A DNA stretch of 64,000 nt from Xylanibacter rodentium (GCF_013166575.1 NZ_JABKKE010000017.1:1-64000); one strand, 5' to 3'. Shown: positions 48,129-57,375, counted from the stretch's first letter. Numbers and translations are program-made. Notes: generated by a model not told the origin, from the sequence alone.

Positions 48129-48210
48129 GGGACCGTTGTACTGTCGGTACAGGGCCGTTGTACTAACGGTTCAAGGGCTTTGTACTGACAGTACAACGGC
48201 CTTGTACCGG
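48129..48210. repeat. 23-base tandem repeat array (degenerate)
   Basis: Units start at 48129, 48152, 48175 and 48198 and follow the pattern GGGnCnTTGTACT..C.GTaCA; the last is partial. Each unit contains a small near-palindrome (TACTGTCGGTA, TACTGACAGTA). No open frame uses it. Situated in the gap between the divergent MutS-family gene and the hydrolase gene. Confidence 0.75.
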
Positions 48211-48274
48211 AATGAAAACGGAGTGCAAGCGCCGAAATCTGCTCTCCGAAGCATCGCATGTGGTGCATTTTTCG

Positions 48275-48282
48275 TATATTTG
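48275..48282 (+). promoter_or_regulatory. -7 promoter element of the hydrolase fusion gene
   Basis: TATATTTG followed by CACA. A longer open frame starts at 48258, upstream of this box, so the box argues for the ATG at 48321 as the true start. Confidence 0.5.
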
Positions 48283-48320
48283 CACACGGATATACTTATA
48301 TTGAAACGGATACTTTTTAT

Positions 48321-49337
48321 ATGCAGAACACTGATAACGCTTACATAAAGACATATCCTGACCTGATGGCGGGCAAGAAGATAATGTATGTGCACGGCTT
48401 CGGCTCGTCGGGACAGTCGGGCACGGTGGCACGCTTGCGCGAGATGCTGACCGGTGCAGATGTGATAGCGCCCGACCTGCCGATACATCCGGTTGAGGCG
48501 ATGGAGTTGCTCAAGCGGATGTGCGAGGTGGAACGGCCCGACTTGATAATAGGAACATCGATGGGCGGCATGTATGCTGAGATGCTTCGTGGTTACGACC
48601 GGATACTGCTCAACCCCGCATTTCGTATCGGTGACGATATCCTGAAGCACAACATGTTGGGCAAGGTGACGTTTTACAGCCCGCGGAGCGACGGCATGAA
48701 AGAGTTTATGATGACAAAGCAGTTGCAGGCCGAATATCAGGAGATGAGCGAGCATTGTTTCTCCGGCATAACGGCCGACGAACAGAAGAAAGTTTGGGGA
48801 CTATTCGGGCTGGAGGATCCCGTGGTGCATACCTACGACCTGTTTGCCGCCCATTATCGTCAGGCACTTCACTTCCATGGCGAGCACCGCATGAACGACG
48901 GTGTACTGATACACTCGGTGATGCCCGTCATTCGGTGGATAGACGACTGCCAACATGGCCGCCAGCGGGGCATTGTATATATATGTATAGAGGAAACGAT
49001 GATGGGCCGTGACGGCCGTCCGCTGCCCAGCCTGCTCAAGGCTTACCGCCTGTTGCTTGAGTATTACGACGTACGCATTGTGGCATCACTCCCAACCAAT
49101 GACACCGACTACGCCCGGCAGATGCAGGAGTGGACGTTTGAGACGTTGGGAGTGGCGTCTTACGACCGTCTTATTCTCACCAACCGCAAAGACCTGCTCT
49201 ACGGTGACTATCTGATAGACGGACTTGACACCAATGGCTCCACTGACTTTATGAGCACCCGCATCGATTTCGGTTCGGACACGTTCAAGACGTGGGATGA
49301 CATCATCGAATATTTCGGACGTTTGGGCGGACAGTAG
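48321..49337 (+). CDS. YqiA-type alpha/beta hydrolase fused to a degenerate HAD-like domain
   Basis: Encodes 338 residues from ATG 48321. Residues about 20-200 are an esterase-like alpha/beta hydrolase of the YqiA/UPF0227 kind: IMYVHGFGSSGQSG (oxyanion region), IIGTSMGG (nucleophile Ser80) and a late histidine near DGVLIHS. Residues about 215-338 resemble 5'(3')-deoxyribonucleotidase-type HAD proteins: a first strand GIVYICIEE, LLEYYDVRIVASLP, LILTNRKDLLYGDYLIDG and a final TWDDIIEYF. The DxD nucleophile expected after the first strand is absent, so the HAD part is probably not a phosphatase. Substrate unknown. Confidence 0.75.
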   Translation: MQNTDNAYIKTYPDLMAGKKIMYVHGFGSSGQSGTVARLREMLTGADVIAPDLPIHPVEAMELLKRMCEVERPDLIIGTSMGGMYAEMLRGYDRILLNPAFRIGDDILKHNMLGKVTFYSPRSDGMKEFMMTKQLQAEYQEMSEHCFSGITADEQKKVWGLFGLEDPVVHTYDLFAAHYRQALHFHGEHRMNDGVLIHSVMPVIRWIDDCQHGRQRGIVYICIEETMMGRDGRPLPSLLKAYRLLLEYYDVRIVASLPTNDTDYARQMQEWTFETLGVASYDRLILTNRKDLLYGDYLIDGLDTNGSTDFMSTRIDFGSDTFKTWDDIIEYFGRLGGQ

Positions 49338-49364
49338 ATTCTTTATAATTTCAGAGTTCTGAAA

Positions 49365-49420
49365 AGTGATGAGTGCAGAGTGATGAGTGCAGAGTGATGA
49401 GTGCAGAGTGATGAGTGCAG
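49365..49420. repeat. 14-base tandem repeat, four copies
   Basis: AGTGATGAGTGCAG repeated four times without error. The last two copies together with 49421-49434 form the left arm of the large inverted repeat with 49496-49537. Confidence 0.9.
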
Positions 49421-49537
49421 AGGTATGATTAGCAAAAAGCCAAGGACTGATTACGAATGGGTAGAAATCGGTCCTTGGCTTTTTACATGAAACAATGCTA
49501 ATCATACCTCTGCACTCATCACTCTGCACTCATCACT
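49393..49537. repeat. 42-bp perfect inverted repeat flanking a terminator
   Basis: 49393-49434 is the exact reverse complement of 49496-49537. The right arm contains the end of the FNT gene on the minus strand: its last codons (VMSAE and stop) are written in the 14-base repeat. Convergent genes lie on both sides. Confidence 0.9.
49434..49484. terminator. Bidirectional terminator
   Basis: AAAAAGCCAAGGAC and GTCCTTGGCTTTTT are complementary (14 bp), separated by a 23-base loop. With A5 on one side and T5 on the other it can stop transcription from both convergent genes. Confidence 0.85.
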
Positions 49538-50118
49538 TTTAATACGGCTCTATACAGATTGCAGCCCACAAAGTTGCCGGCAACCTCGCCTATATATATG
49601 ATAAGGAGAGCCGGCGAGAAGAGAATGTCAGCGGGTGCGAGCATGAAGTAGAATGCGTCGGCAATGCTGTGGGTAAAGCCGCATAGGATGAACACCGGCA
49701 CGCCGAGCAGAAGTGCGAGCATCTTGCCCTGACGGGCAAACTGTACGGCGGTGGTCATGATAAATCCGCAGCCGATGGCGAGCAGTGTGCAGGCCACAGG
49801 GCCTTTGGCGAGTCTTGAGGATACGATGTCGGTGGCGGGAGCTATGCAGTCGGGCTGCGCGTAGGCGATGGTGAGGGCCGAGAGCAGACAGCCCACGATG
49901 TTTCCCAACAGCACTGTCAGCAGCATGGGCCAGTCGCCATGACGGCGGATGAAGCCTGCCGTGCCCGTGTACAGTTTCAGACCGTAATACACCACTGTCG
50001 TGAGGCCGAAGGCAAAGAGCACTGCTCCTGCTAAGCCACCCGTGCGCAGATTTACCACGCAACCTATCGAAATGCAGATACCGGCGAGTATGGCCGGGGG
50101 AAAAGTTTTGCGAAACAT
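49519..50118 (-). CDS. Formate/nitrite transporter family protein
   Basis: Encodes 199 residues with six predicted membrane helices, a short form of the FNT family (FocA, NirC are 260-285). Recognisable: LAGICISIGCVVNL near the start, GNIVGCLLSAL with the FNT-type glycine-asparagine in the second/third helix, CGFTHSIADAFYF (the conserved His of the pore region) and GEVAGNFVGCNLY at the end. Substrate may be formate, nitrite or another small anion. The last five codons and the stop lie in a 14-base repeat. Confidence 0.8.
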   Translation of the reverse strand: MFRKTFPPAILAGICISIGCVVNLRTGGLAGAVLFAFGLTTVVYYGLKLYTGTAGFIRRHGDWPMLLTVLLGNIVGCLLSALTIAYAQPDCIAPATDIVSSRLAKGPVACTLLAIGCGFIMTTAVQFARQGKMLALLLGVPVFILCGFTHSIADAFYFMLAPADILFSPALLIIYIGEVAGNFVGCNLYRAVLKVMSAE

Positions 50119-50268
50119 ATTTTAGGAGTTAAAGGAGTTAAGGGGAGTTACCGCTCCCTACGGTCGCTTAGGAGTTAAAGACGATAGCTTTGTTTTTAGG
50201 AGTTAATTTTTTCGGGAGTTAAGGAGTTGAAGTGATAACTCCCGTTAACTCCTTTTTGGAGCACTCGT
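50119..50268. repeat. GGAGTTAA-rich repeat cluster
   Basis: The gap between the FNT gene start and the stop of the next gene is filled with about seven direct and two inverted copies of (T)AGGAGTTAA, partly in runs. A 9-bp hairpin (GGAGCACTC/GAGTGCTCC at 50258-50281) spans the stop codon of the neighbouring gene. No gene. Confidence 0.7.
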
Positions 50269-53200
50269 TCAAGAGTGCTCCAAAACTACCACCCCTTCCT
50301 GCTTCTTTCCGTCCATCATGATTTTCAGCGGGCGCTCGAAGCGTACGTGGCGCACATATTGCGTCTCTTCTATGGCAGGCATGGCGTCAAGGATATCCTT
50401 GCGGAAGATGCCGTCGCCGTTGAACGTGTTGATAGTGAAGTATCCCACACCGAACGATGTCAGATTCTGGAAGAAGTGAGTGCCCTGGCTCGGGTCCACG
50501 CGGTAGTTCTTCAAACCGGCTTCTACTATCACGCGGGCAGCGCTGATATGAGGCCATTTCACGGGTATGCCCAGCCAATAGTCGCTCGACCCCCACCGGC
50601 CGGGCCCGACGAGCACATATCCGCGTCCTGTGTCAAGGAACTTGCGGTTGACGGCCTCCACGTCGCGGGCTATGGCCGGGTTGTTGGCGGCGGTGAAATC
50701 TTCGTCGGTCTTTACGTAAACCACGTCGGTCACGTCCTCGCAGATGCCGTGACCCAACGAGTTGTGCGAACGTAACAGGCAACTGTCGTCCGGAATGGCC
50801 TGCAGGTCTTCGTCGAGCATCTGCTTGCTGTCTACAATGGGGCGTATCTGCAGCAGATACAGTTCGCCGGTCTTGTCGGTATTCATGTTGCATGCAAACT
50901 CTATCTCTACGGGGCGGCGCATTTCTTCCGCTCCGCATTTCTGTGCTGTCTGGAGCAGCTCCGGCAGCGGGAATACGCCCTGTTGCAGCACTCCGCAGAA
51001 GGAAATAACCTTTCGTCCGCCTTCATATATGCCGTCGCGTATCACTTGGTCGTACGGGTCGAACGTTGAGGCTATATAGTTGAGGGAGCCGTCCTTGTCG
51101 GCTTCCTTTACCCTCAGGTTAAGTATGTTGAATCCGTCGTCGGCCTTCAGTTCTGTTGCCACGTTCTTCATGTCGAGTGCATAGAATCGTGTCTGCGTAT
51201 CGCGCAGTGCCGTCTCCATCTCGCTCGTCTGCAGCACTTGGTGCGGATGGTGTGGGCTCACGCGTAGCGTCTGTCCTCCGTCTACGATATATTTGCCCAG
51301 TCCGAGGGCCAGGTTGGCAATGCCCTCTTCTGCCTTTTCGTCGCCTATGGGGTAATAGTTGAGCGAGCGTAGCACACCGCTGAATGTGGGATAGTAGCGG
51401 TCGCCGTACTGTCTGCCCACCACTTCCTGCAGTATCACGGCCATCTTCTCCTGGTCTATGACATTGCTCGTTGCCGTCATATATGCTTTTGAGTCCCTGT
51501 AGAACACCGAGGCATATACGCCTTTGATGGCGGCGGCCAGCATGCGCAGCATCTCGTACTTGTCGTCGAGGTATGGAATCATGTATGTTGAGTAGATGCC
51601 GGCAAACGGCTGATAGTGCGAGTCTTCGAGCAGCGAGGATGAACGCACGGCTATCGGCGACTTCACCGCGTCAAAGAATGTGAAGAAGTCGGCAATCAGC
51701 GAGTCGGGCAGCTGTGCCCGCAGGAAGTGGTTGAGTATTTCGTCGTCGCTTGCATCGCTCAGGGCAATCTGATACAGATTGTTCTTGTCCATGAACTCGT
51801 CGAAGAAATCGGTGCAGAGCACCACCGTGCGAGGTATCGACACCGATGCACCGGGAAAACGGTTGAATTCCGGATGGCGCTTGATGATGTTGTCGAGGAA
51901 TGCCAGACCACGGCCCTTTCCGCCGAGTGAGCCTTCGCCGATGCGGGCAAAATGACCGTAGGCGTCGAATTTGCCGCGGTCGAACACGGCCACGATACCT
52001 ATGTTTTTCATTCTGCGGTACTGTACTATGGCGTCGAAGATAATCTGCCGGTGGGCATCCACGTCCTGCAACTTATGCCATGTGACGTGCTTGAGGAATG
52101 CCGACACGGGGAATATCGCCCGTGCACAGAGCCAACGGCTGACGTGGTTACGGCTCACGTGATATAGCATCGAGTCGTTGGGAATCTTGAATATGTTGTC
52201 CTGCAGTTCTTTAAGCGTGCGTACCCGCATCACCTCTTCGTGGGTATTGGGGTCACGGAAGATAAAGTCACCGAAGCCCATGTGTTCTTCCATCAGTTTG
52301 CGCAGGTCGATATTCATTTTCTTCGAGTTCTTGTCTACGAAGCGGAAACCTTCTGCCCGTGCTTTATCTGCATTGTCAGATTCGGCGCTTTGAAGGATTA
52401 GCGGTACATATTCGTCGCGCCTGCGTATCTCACGCAGCAGACGAAGGCCGGCATCGGCCACGCCCAGTCCGCCACCGGCACCGCCGGCGGGAAGTGGGGT
52501 GGAGCCGGTCAGGTCGTGCCCAGCCGATTTGCCTATCGGGAAGCGTGCGTCGCTGATTACTCCAAGTATGTTGTCGGCATAGCGTTCGTATATCTCCATG
52601 GCCTCGTCATAGCAGCGTGCCAGCACCACCTTGGGGCGTCCGCGTTTACGTTGTGCAGCAGCGTGCGGGTTGAGTGCCTCGGTGGAGAAACGGTTGCTCT
52701 GCAGCAGGATATAACTGTACAGGTTGGGCAGTACTGACGAATAAAACCGTATGCTGTCCTCAACGAGCAGTATTACCTGTACACCGGCCTCTCTGATGTC
52801 GTGGTCGATGTTCATCCTGTCCTCTATCAGCTTGATTATGGACAGGATAAGGTTGGTGTTGCCCAACCAGCAGAACACATAGTCGAATATAGACAGGTCT
52901 TCGTTCTGCATTCGTCGTGTGATGCCATGCGAGAACGGTGTTAGTACTACGCATGGAATGTCAGGCGACGACGCCTTTACGGCTCTTGCCACATCGAAGG
53001 CGTCGTTGTCGGCATTTCCAGGCATACATATCACGAGGTCGATGTTCGTTGTGTGCAGCACGTTCTCCGCCTCCTCCGTTGTGCTCACCTGTGTGAACGT
53101 TGGCGGATAGCGTAGTCCGAGGTCCATATACTCATCGAAAATCTTCTCGTCTACCCGTCCGTCGTCTTCGAGCATGAAAGCGTCATACGGGTTGGCCACG

Positions 53201-53295
53201 ATAAGTACGTTGAATATACGCTTTGTCATCAGGTTGACGAACGATACGTCTTTCAGGTAGAAATCGTTCCATTCCTGTGGTATTTCTGTTGCCAT
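50269..53295 (-). CDS. Receiver-domain protein with a PPDK/PEP-synthase ATP-grasp domain
   Basis: Encodes 1008 residues. Residues about 25-160 form a receiver-like fold without the usual acidic set; residues about 172-340 form a second receiver with the acidic pair LLVEDS (Glu179/Asp180), phospho-acceptor Asp249 (GVISDARFP) and FVDKNS. From about 455 to 860 there is the nucleotide-binding domain of PEP synthase/PPDK: GEGSLGGKGRGLAFL, PIAVRSSSLLEDS, FAGIYSTYM, ALGLGKYIVDGG and YLLQIRPI. The phosphohistidine domain (TSHAA-type) and the PEP/pyruvate barrel are absent, so it cannot be a complete PEP synthase although it is often named so. Probably a regulated phosphotransferase; target unknown. 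Confidence 0.82.
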   Translation of the reverse strand: MATEIPQEWNDFYLKDVSFVNLMTKRIFNVLIVANPYDAFMLEDDGRVDEKIFDEYMDLGLRYPPTFTQVSTTEEAENVLHTTNIDLVICMPGNADNDAFDVARAVKASSPDIPCVVLTPFSHGITRRMQNEDLSIFDYVFCWLGNTNLILSIIKLIEDRMNIDHDIREAGVQVILLVEDSIRFYSSVLPNLYSYILLQSNRFSTEALNPHAAAQRKRGRPKVVLARCYDEAMEIYERYADNILGVISDARFPIGKSAGHDLTGSTPLPAGGAGGGLGVADAGLRLLREIRRRDEYVPLILQSAESDNADKARAEGFRFVDKNSKKMNIDLRKLMEEHMGFGDFIFRDPNTHEEVMRVRTLKELQDNIFKIPNDSMLYHVSRNHVSRWLCARAIFPVSAFLKHVTWHKLQDVDAHRQIIFDAIVQYRRMKNIGIVAVFDRGKFDAYGHFARIGEGSLGGKGRGLAFLDNIIKRHPEFNRFPGASVSIPRTVVLCTDFFDEFMDKNNLYQIALSDASDDEILNHFLRAQLPDSLIADFFTFFDAVKSPIAVRSSSLLEDSHYQPFAGIYSTYMIPYLDDKYEMLRMLAAAIKGVYASVFYRDSKAYMTATSNVIDQEKMAVILQEVVGRQYGDRYYPTFSGVLRSLNYYPIGDEKAEEGIANLALGLGKYIVDGGQTLRVSPHHPHQVLQTSEMETALRDTQTRFYALDMKNVATELKADDGFNILNLRVKEADKDGSLNYIASTFDPYDQVIRDGIYEGGRKVISFCGVLQQGVFPLPELLQTAQKCGAEEMRRPVEIEFACNMNTDKTGELYLLQIRPIVDSKQMLDEDLQAIPDDSCLLRSHNSLGHGICEDVTDVVYVKTDEDFTAANNPAIARDVEAVNRKFLDTGRGYVLVGPGRWGSSDYWLGIPVKWPHISAARVIVEAGLKNYRVDPSQGTHFFQNLTSFGVGYFTINTFNGDGIFRKDILDAMPAIEETQYVRHVRFERPLKIMMDGKKQEGVVVLEHS

Positions 53296-53352
53296 ATCCT
53301 GTTTTGTATTGTTTTTGTTTGGAATTTGTTTTGTTCCCTTTTTTTTACTAAT

Positions 53353-53395
53353 GACAAACGCGGACCGGGCTGTTTTATGCCGTTCCGCGTTTGTC
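53353..53395 (-). terminator. Hairpin after the YD-like lipoprotein gene
   Basis: GACAAACGCGGA and TCCGCGTTTGTC form a perfect 12-bp stem with a 19-base loop between the stop at 53411 and the next gene start at 53295. It has no U tail in the minus direction. Confidence 0.6.
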
Positions 53396-53410
53396 GTATG
53401 ATGTTTTTTT

Positions 53411-54172
53411 TTATTCGTAATACTCTATGTTTCTGGTCTGTGTGAACGAACCGTTGGTCTTTTCGACCTTGTTGTTCTGTTCTTCATCGCCAAAATCATC
53501 ATATTCCTCCACAGTGCTTGTCCACTTCACTGTGCGTTCGGTCCAGTTGCCGTATTGATCAAACTTGGTATAGGTGTAGTTTTGCTCCAGAGTCCAATTC
53601 ATATACTCGTCGTTGCTTGTACATGTGGCGCTTTTTTCCATACCCTCATTGTCGAGGATAAATTCCTCTCCATACAATCCGGTACATTCTCCAGAGTCGA
53701 ATGTGTACGATATTTTGTTCTTCCCGTACTGGAAGTGATAGCCCTGCTGTTCGCTGCATCCGTCGGCACAGTCAATGGCTGTGATGCGTCCGTCCTTGTC
53801 GCGCTTCACTTTGTTGCCTTTCTTGTTGGTCACTTTGCCGCTCTCCACCTTTTCGTATGATATATTGTAGGTGTCGATTCGTGTCAGACGGCCTTGATCG
53901 TCGTATCCGAGTTGCATGCTTGTTTGCTTGTTGTCGTGATATAAGCCGATTATTTTTGCGGCCTTGACATTGCCTTTCAGGCCGAACAAGGTGAGGTCGG
54001 GTGTGCTCAGCTTGTTCTTGGTCCCTTCGGCCGGCATTTCCTTCTGCTGGTTTACAACGGTGCTGTCATTTGCTCCGGGAACATCAGTTCCGCTTTTCTT
54101 ATTGCCGCATGAGGCCATGCAAATGGATGCTGTGGCTAACATCATTGCCAATGTCTTTTTTCCAATAGTCAT
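53411..54172 (-). CDS. Lipoprotein with YD/RHS-like strands
   Basis: Encodes 253 residues. Lipobox MASC (Cys22). The mature part has repeated beta hairpins of the YD type: LGYDDQGRLTRIDTY, KRDKDGRITAIDC, YTKFDQYGNWTERTV. Such short RHS-like lipoproteins are frequent in Bacteroidales and have no assigned activity. Acidic C-terminal region (EEYDDFGDEEQ). Next to an M23 peptidase gene in the same direction, 53 bases apart. Confidence 0.75.
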   Translation of the reverse strand: MTIGKKTLAMMLATASICMASCGNKKSGTDVPGANDSTVVNQQKEMPAEGTKNKLSTPDLTLFGLKGNVKAAKIIGLYHDNKQTSMQLGYDDQGRLTRIDTYNISYEKVESGKVTNKKGNKVKRDKDGRITAIDCADGCSEQQGYHFQYGKNKISYTFDSGECTGLYGEEFILDNEGMEKSATCTSNDEYMNWTLEQNYTYTKFDQYGNWTERTVKWTSTVEEYDDFGDEEQNNKVEKTNGSFTQTRNIEYYE

Positions 54173-54225
54173 AGGTCTTTTATTTTTTAGGTGAATAACT
54201 TGGGCTTGTATGTACCGGGCGGGCT

Positions 54226-54864
54226 TTATTTACCTTTCGCCATGTAGTTGGCTTCCGACTTTATCGAGATGCCCTTGCCGGTTTTTGTGAATGTTAAGAG
54301 ATTCATCTTGATGGAGTGGTTGGCGTGGTCGAAAATCTTTGCCGGATCGAATGTGCGGCCGTTGATGCGGCATTCAAAGTGCAGATGCTCAGTCGTGGCG
54401 CGTCCTGTACGACCTGTCAGCGCAATCACCTGACCGGCTTTCACCTTGTCGCCCACTTTCACGAGGTTCTTCGAGTTGTGGCTGTACAGTGTCTCTATGC
54501 CGTTGGGATGTTTAATCTTGATGCACTTGCCATAGCCGCTATATACCTGTGACATGGTCACCACACCGTCGAAAGCAGCAAGAATGTTGTCATTGGGTTT
54601 TGTCTTTATGTCCACACCACTGTGATTGCGCCCGCCGCGTCTGCCGTATTGGCTTATCACTTTGGCCCCGGGCAGCGGATAGTGCCACTCTCCGGGATTG
54701 AGGTCGGAAAGATTGATGGTGAATTTCTTGCCGCTGGCAAACGGATCTTTGTTCACTACCTCTGTATCGTCTTTCTGTCCGGTTTTCGTATTTTGGTCTT
54801 TGGCTGTCGATGTCATTGTCACCATGAAAGCCGCCGTAATGATAAATAGATGTTTCAGTTTCAT
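54226..54864 (-). CDS. M23-family peptidoglycan endopeptidase (LytM-like)
   Basis: Encodes 212 residues with a signal peptide (cleavage near TSTAK). The LytM domain spans about 60-175: zinc ligands in NHSGVDIKT (His, Asp) and HLHFECR (second His of HxH), with GYGKCIKIKHPNG and KAGQVIALTGRTG between. Cleaves peptide cross-links in peptidoglycan, or acts as an activator if activity is lost; here the ligands are intact. Located in the periplasm. Confidence 0.88.
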   Translation of the reverse strand: MKLKHLFIITAAFMVTMTSTAKDQNTKTGQKDDTEVVNKDPFASGKKFTINLSDLNPGEWHYPLPGAKVISQYGRRGGRNHSGVDIKTKPNDNILAAFDGVVTMSQVYSGYGKCIKIKHPNGIETLYSHNSKNLVKVGDKVKAGQVIALTGRTGRATTEHLHFECRINGRTFDPAKIFDHANHSIKMNLLTFTKTGKGISIKSEANYMAKGK

Positions 54865-54937
54865 TTTGCAGTAATATTCTTTAATTGATATTATTATATT
54901 TCTTTATTGTATATTTTTTATATTGATAGCATATGTC

Positions 54938-55771
54938 TTAATGCCGTTCTTGGTGAGCGCTCCTCACGATGATGCCCGTAAAAATTCGTCCTGAGGCAGT
55001 TCCGAGGCGACGTGCGGAGAAGAACATTTCGTGATTGGCATAAGTGCATGTTCCGTCTATGGTAATGTTGGTCTGCGGAATACCGGTATTGATTAGCTGG
55101 TGGCGGTTGCATTCCCACAGGTCTATGTGCCACTTGTCCTTGTGCCGGCTTATCGTTTCCATGCAGAAACCGGCATCTGTGAAAGCCTCGTATACTTCAT
55201 CTCCTACTTCAAATGCTTCAAGCGATATGCCCGGGCCTATCACAGCTTTCAGTCGTGATGGATTGGTGTCGAAAGTCTCGGTCATGGCTCCAACGGCCTT
55301 TTCTGTGATGCGCTCCACGGTACAGCGCCATCCGGCATGCACGGCACAGACAGCTCTATGCTCGTTGTCGTACAGAAGCACCGGTATGCAGTCGGCCGTA
55401 GACACTCCTATGCATACATCTTCTATATCGGTCATCAGTGCGTCAGTGCTTTCCAATGCCTTGTCGCGTTCAGTGATGGACATTGCCATCAGTTTACTGT
55501 CAACATGAACCACCTTCGTACCGTGTGTCTGATGAGGAATGACGATTTTCCCGTCTTTGTATTTGTCCGGCCATAGGGTGTTGCCGAGTGCAGTCATGTT
55601 GCGGGCCACCGTTTCCGGGTCGTCACCGCACCACCGGTTCACATTCATTCCGCCGTATGGCCCGCTACTGTATCCTCCATAGCGTGTGGTGCTGAACGCT
55701 GTCACCCCCGGGCCTATGTCATAGTATCGCAGCACGGGCGCGTCAGCTGTTGGCCCCATTTTTTTCGTCAT
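54938..55771 (-). CDS. YfiH/LACC1-family protein (polyphenol oxidase or purine nucleoside enzyme)
   Basis: Encodes 277 residues from ATG 55771 ([12 protein letters not shown]); an alternative ATG is at 55759. Metal-binding and active-site pieces are present: [22 protein letters not shown] (Cys) and [13 protein letters not shown] (His). The family was long called multicopper polyphenol oxidase and is now linked to purine nucleoside phosphorolysis/deamination. The start overlaps the end of obgE by 29 bases, so translation is probably coupled. A longer frame extends into obgE and is rejected. Confidence 0.85.
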   Translation of the reverse strand: MTKKMGPTADAPVLRYYDIGPGVTAFSTTRYGGYSSGPYGGMNVNRWCGDDPETVARNMTALGNTLWPDKYKDGKIVIPHQTHGTKVVHVDSKLMAMSITERDKALESTDALMTDIEDVCIGVSTADCIPVLLYDNEHRAVCAVHAGWRCTVERITEKAVGAMTETFDTNPSRLKAVIGPGISLEAFEVGDEVYEAFTDAGFCMETISRHKDKWHIDLWECNRHQLINTGIPQTNITIDGTCTYANHEMFFSARRLGTASGRIFTGIIVRSAHQERH

Positions 55772-56957
55772 CCTCTTCGTATTCGAAGTCTTCAAGATAT
55801 TCCACATCTTCGAGGTCTTCGATGTCCTCTTCGTCTACGTCCACATATTCTATATCGTCCATAGCACCCTCTTCTTCCATTTCCTTCATGAAACGGGTCA
55901 TGTCCTTGTCGCGGTGCACCAATGTTTCGGTGCTTCCGGTCATTATGTCCTGCAATTTGTTGCTCTCGCTGTTCAGTTCGCGCCACAGCACGTCTTTCAG
56001 TTCGTCAAGTCCGATATTTGCCACCGACGATATGAATACCACGGGCACGTCTTCCGGTAATGTCTCGCGCAGCATCTCGATCAGTTCTTCATCAAGAAGG
56101 TCGCATTTGGTCACAGCCAGTACTCGGTGTTTGTCGAGCATGTCGGGGTTGAAGTTGCTCAACTCGTTCAACAGAATTTCGTATTCCTTTTTTATGTCGT
56201 CTGTGTCGCCCGGCACCATGAACAGCAACAGTGAGTTGCGTTCAATGTGACGCAGGAACCGCAGCCCGAGACCCTTGCCTTCGCTTGCGCCCTCGATGAT
56301 ACCCGGAATGTCGGCCATCACGAACGAACGACGGTCGCGGTAGCTCACGATGCCTAATGACGGCTCAAGCGTGGTAAAAGGATAGTTGGCTATCTTGGGG
56401 CGTGCGCTTGACAGCGATGACAGCAGTGTCGATTTTCCAGCGTTGGGGAATCCCACCAATCCGACGTCGGCCAGCAGTTTAAGCTCAAGGATGATTGTCA
56501 TTTCCTGCATCGGTTCGCCCGGTTGTGCGTAGCGTGGAGCCTGATTGGTGGCTGTACGGAACTGGAAGTTGCCCAATCCGCCGCGTCCGCCTTTGAGCAG
56601 TAACACTTCCTGTCCGTCGTGCATCACATCACATACGTACTTGCCTGTTTCGGCATTGTATACCACCGTGCCGCAAGGCACGTCGATATATACGTCTTTA
56701 CCCTTTGTTCCATGGCATTTGTCCCGTCCGCCGTTGCCGCCATGTTCGGCGCGTACATGGCGTTCGTATTTCAAGTGGAGCAGTGTCCAGTAGTTGTGGT
56801 TGGCACGCAGGTATACGCTGCCTCCGTCACCTCCGTCGCCTCCGTCGGGGCCTCCGTTTGGGTTGTATTTCACGTGGCGCAGGTGCATAGAGCCGCGTCC
56901 GCCTTTTCCGGAGCGGCAATATATTTTTACGTAATCTACGAAATTGGATTCTGCCAT
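55743..56957 (-). CDS. obgE: GTPase Obg
   Basis: Encodes 404 residues. N-terminal glycine-rich Obg fold ([29 protein letters not shown]), then the GTPase domain with [15 protein letters not shown] (P-loop), [16 protein letters not shown] (G3 and switch II) and VTKCDLL (G4), and a very acidic C-terminal tail of about 40 residues. Obg binds the 50S subunit and couples ribosome assembly to the growth state. Promoter at 56988-57018. Confidence 0.96.
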   Translation of the reverse strand: MAESNFVDYVKIYCRSGKGGRGSMHLRHVKYNPNGGPDGGDGGDGGSVYLRANHNYWTLLHLKYERHVRAEHGGNGGRDKCHGTKGKDVYIDVPCGTVVYNAETGKYVCDVMHDGQEVLLLKGGRGGLGNFQFRTATNQAPRYAQPGEPMQEMTIILELKLLADVGLVGFPNAGKSTLLSSLSSARPKIANYPFTTLEPSLGIVSYRDRRSFVMADIPGIIEGASEGKGLGLRFLRHIERNSLLLFMVPGDTDDIKKEYEILLNELSNFNPDMLDKHRVLAVTKCDLLDEELIEMLRETLPEDVPVVFISSVANIGLDELKDVLWRELNSESNKLQDIMTGSTETLVHRDKDMTRFMKEMEEEGAMDDIEYVDVDEEDIEDLEDVEYLEDFEYEEDDEKNGANS

Positions 56958-56987
56958 ATATTAATGGATAATATTATAAATATTTTG

Positions 56988-57018
56988 CAAAGATACTGAA
57001 AAACAGGCATATTGCAAA
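56988..57018 (-). promoter_or_regulatory. Promoter of obgE
   Basis: On the minus strand TTTG at 57018-57015 and TATCTTTG at 56995-56988 with a 19-base spacer. Confidence 0.75.
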
Positions 57019-57375
57019 ATAAAAGCTGCGGTTTTGTAATTCTTGTACATTATATGATATCAGTTCGTTTTTGACGGACGAACGTTTGCCATGTGGGTGT
57101 TTCTGTGTTTTACAGCCAATTTCCCTCATTTTGCAAGCGGATATACGGTAATTTGGAGAGATACGGCAGGTTGAAACAGGTTGGAAAATGAGGTAGGTCT
57201 TGTTTTTATCATGAAAAATCTGCAGAATCCCCAGTCTGTTACAAAAAAAGGTTTTATATGCTTTTGGGGAAACAATTTTTAATATATGTATTACGAAAAG
57301 TAACAATTTGAAACACGTCGGCTCTTTCTTGTAAAAAGCAGAAAGCGATATAGTGGCATTTGCCGCCTTTTGTAC
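57019..57375. other. Gene-free stretch between obgE and glnB
   Basis: No credible gene, RNA or repeat seen. The open frame on the minus strand at 56974-57306 lacks any family features and overlaps the obgE promoter. Confidence 0.5.

Noticed and set aside
49365..49420. Possible CRISPR or iteron-type origin
   Set aside because: Four head-to-tail 14-base copies without spacers, between convergent genes, and no replication gene in the neighbourhood.
50258..50281. Terminator of the receiver/PPDK-like gene
   Set aside because: The 9-bp hairpin spans the stop codon itself and is followed by A residues, not T, in the direction of transcription.
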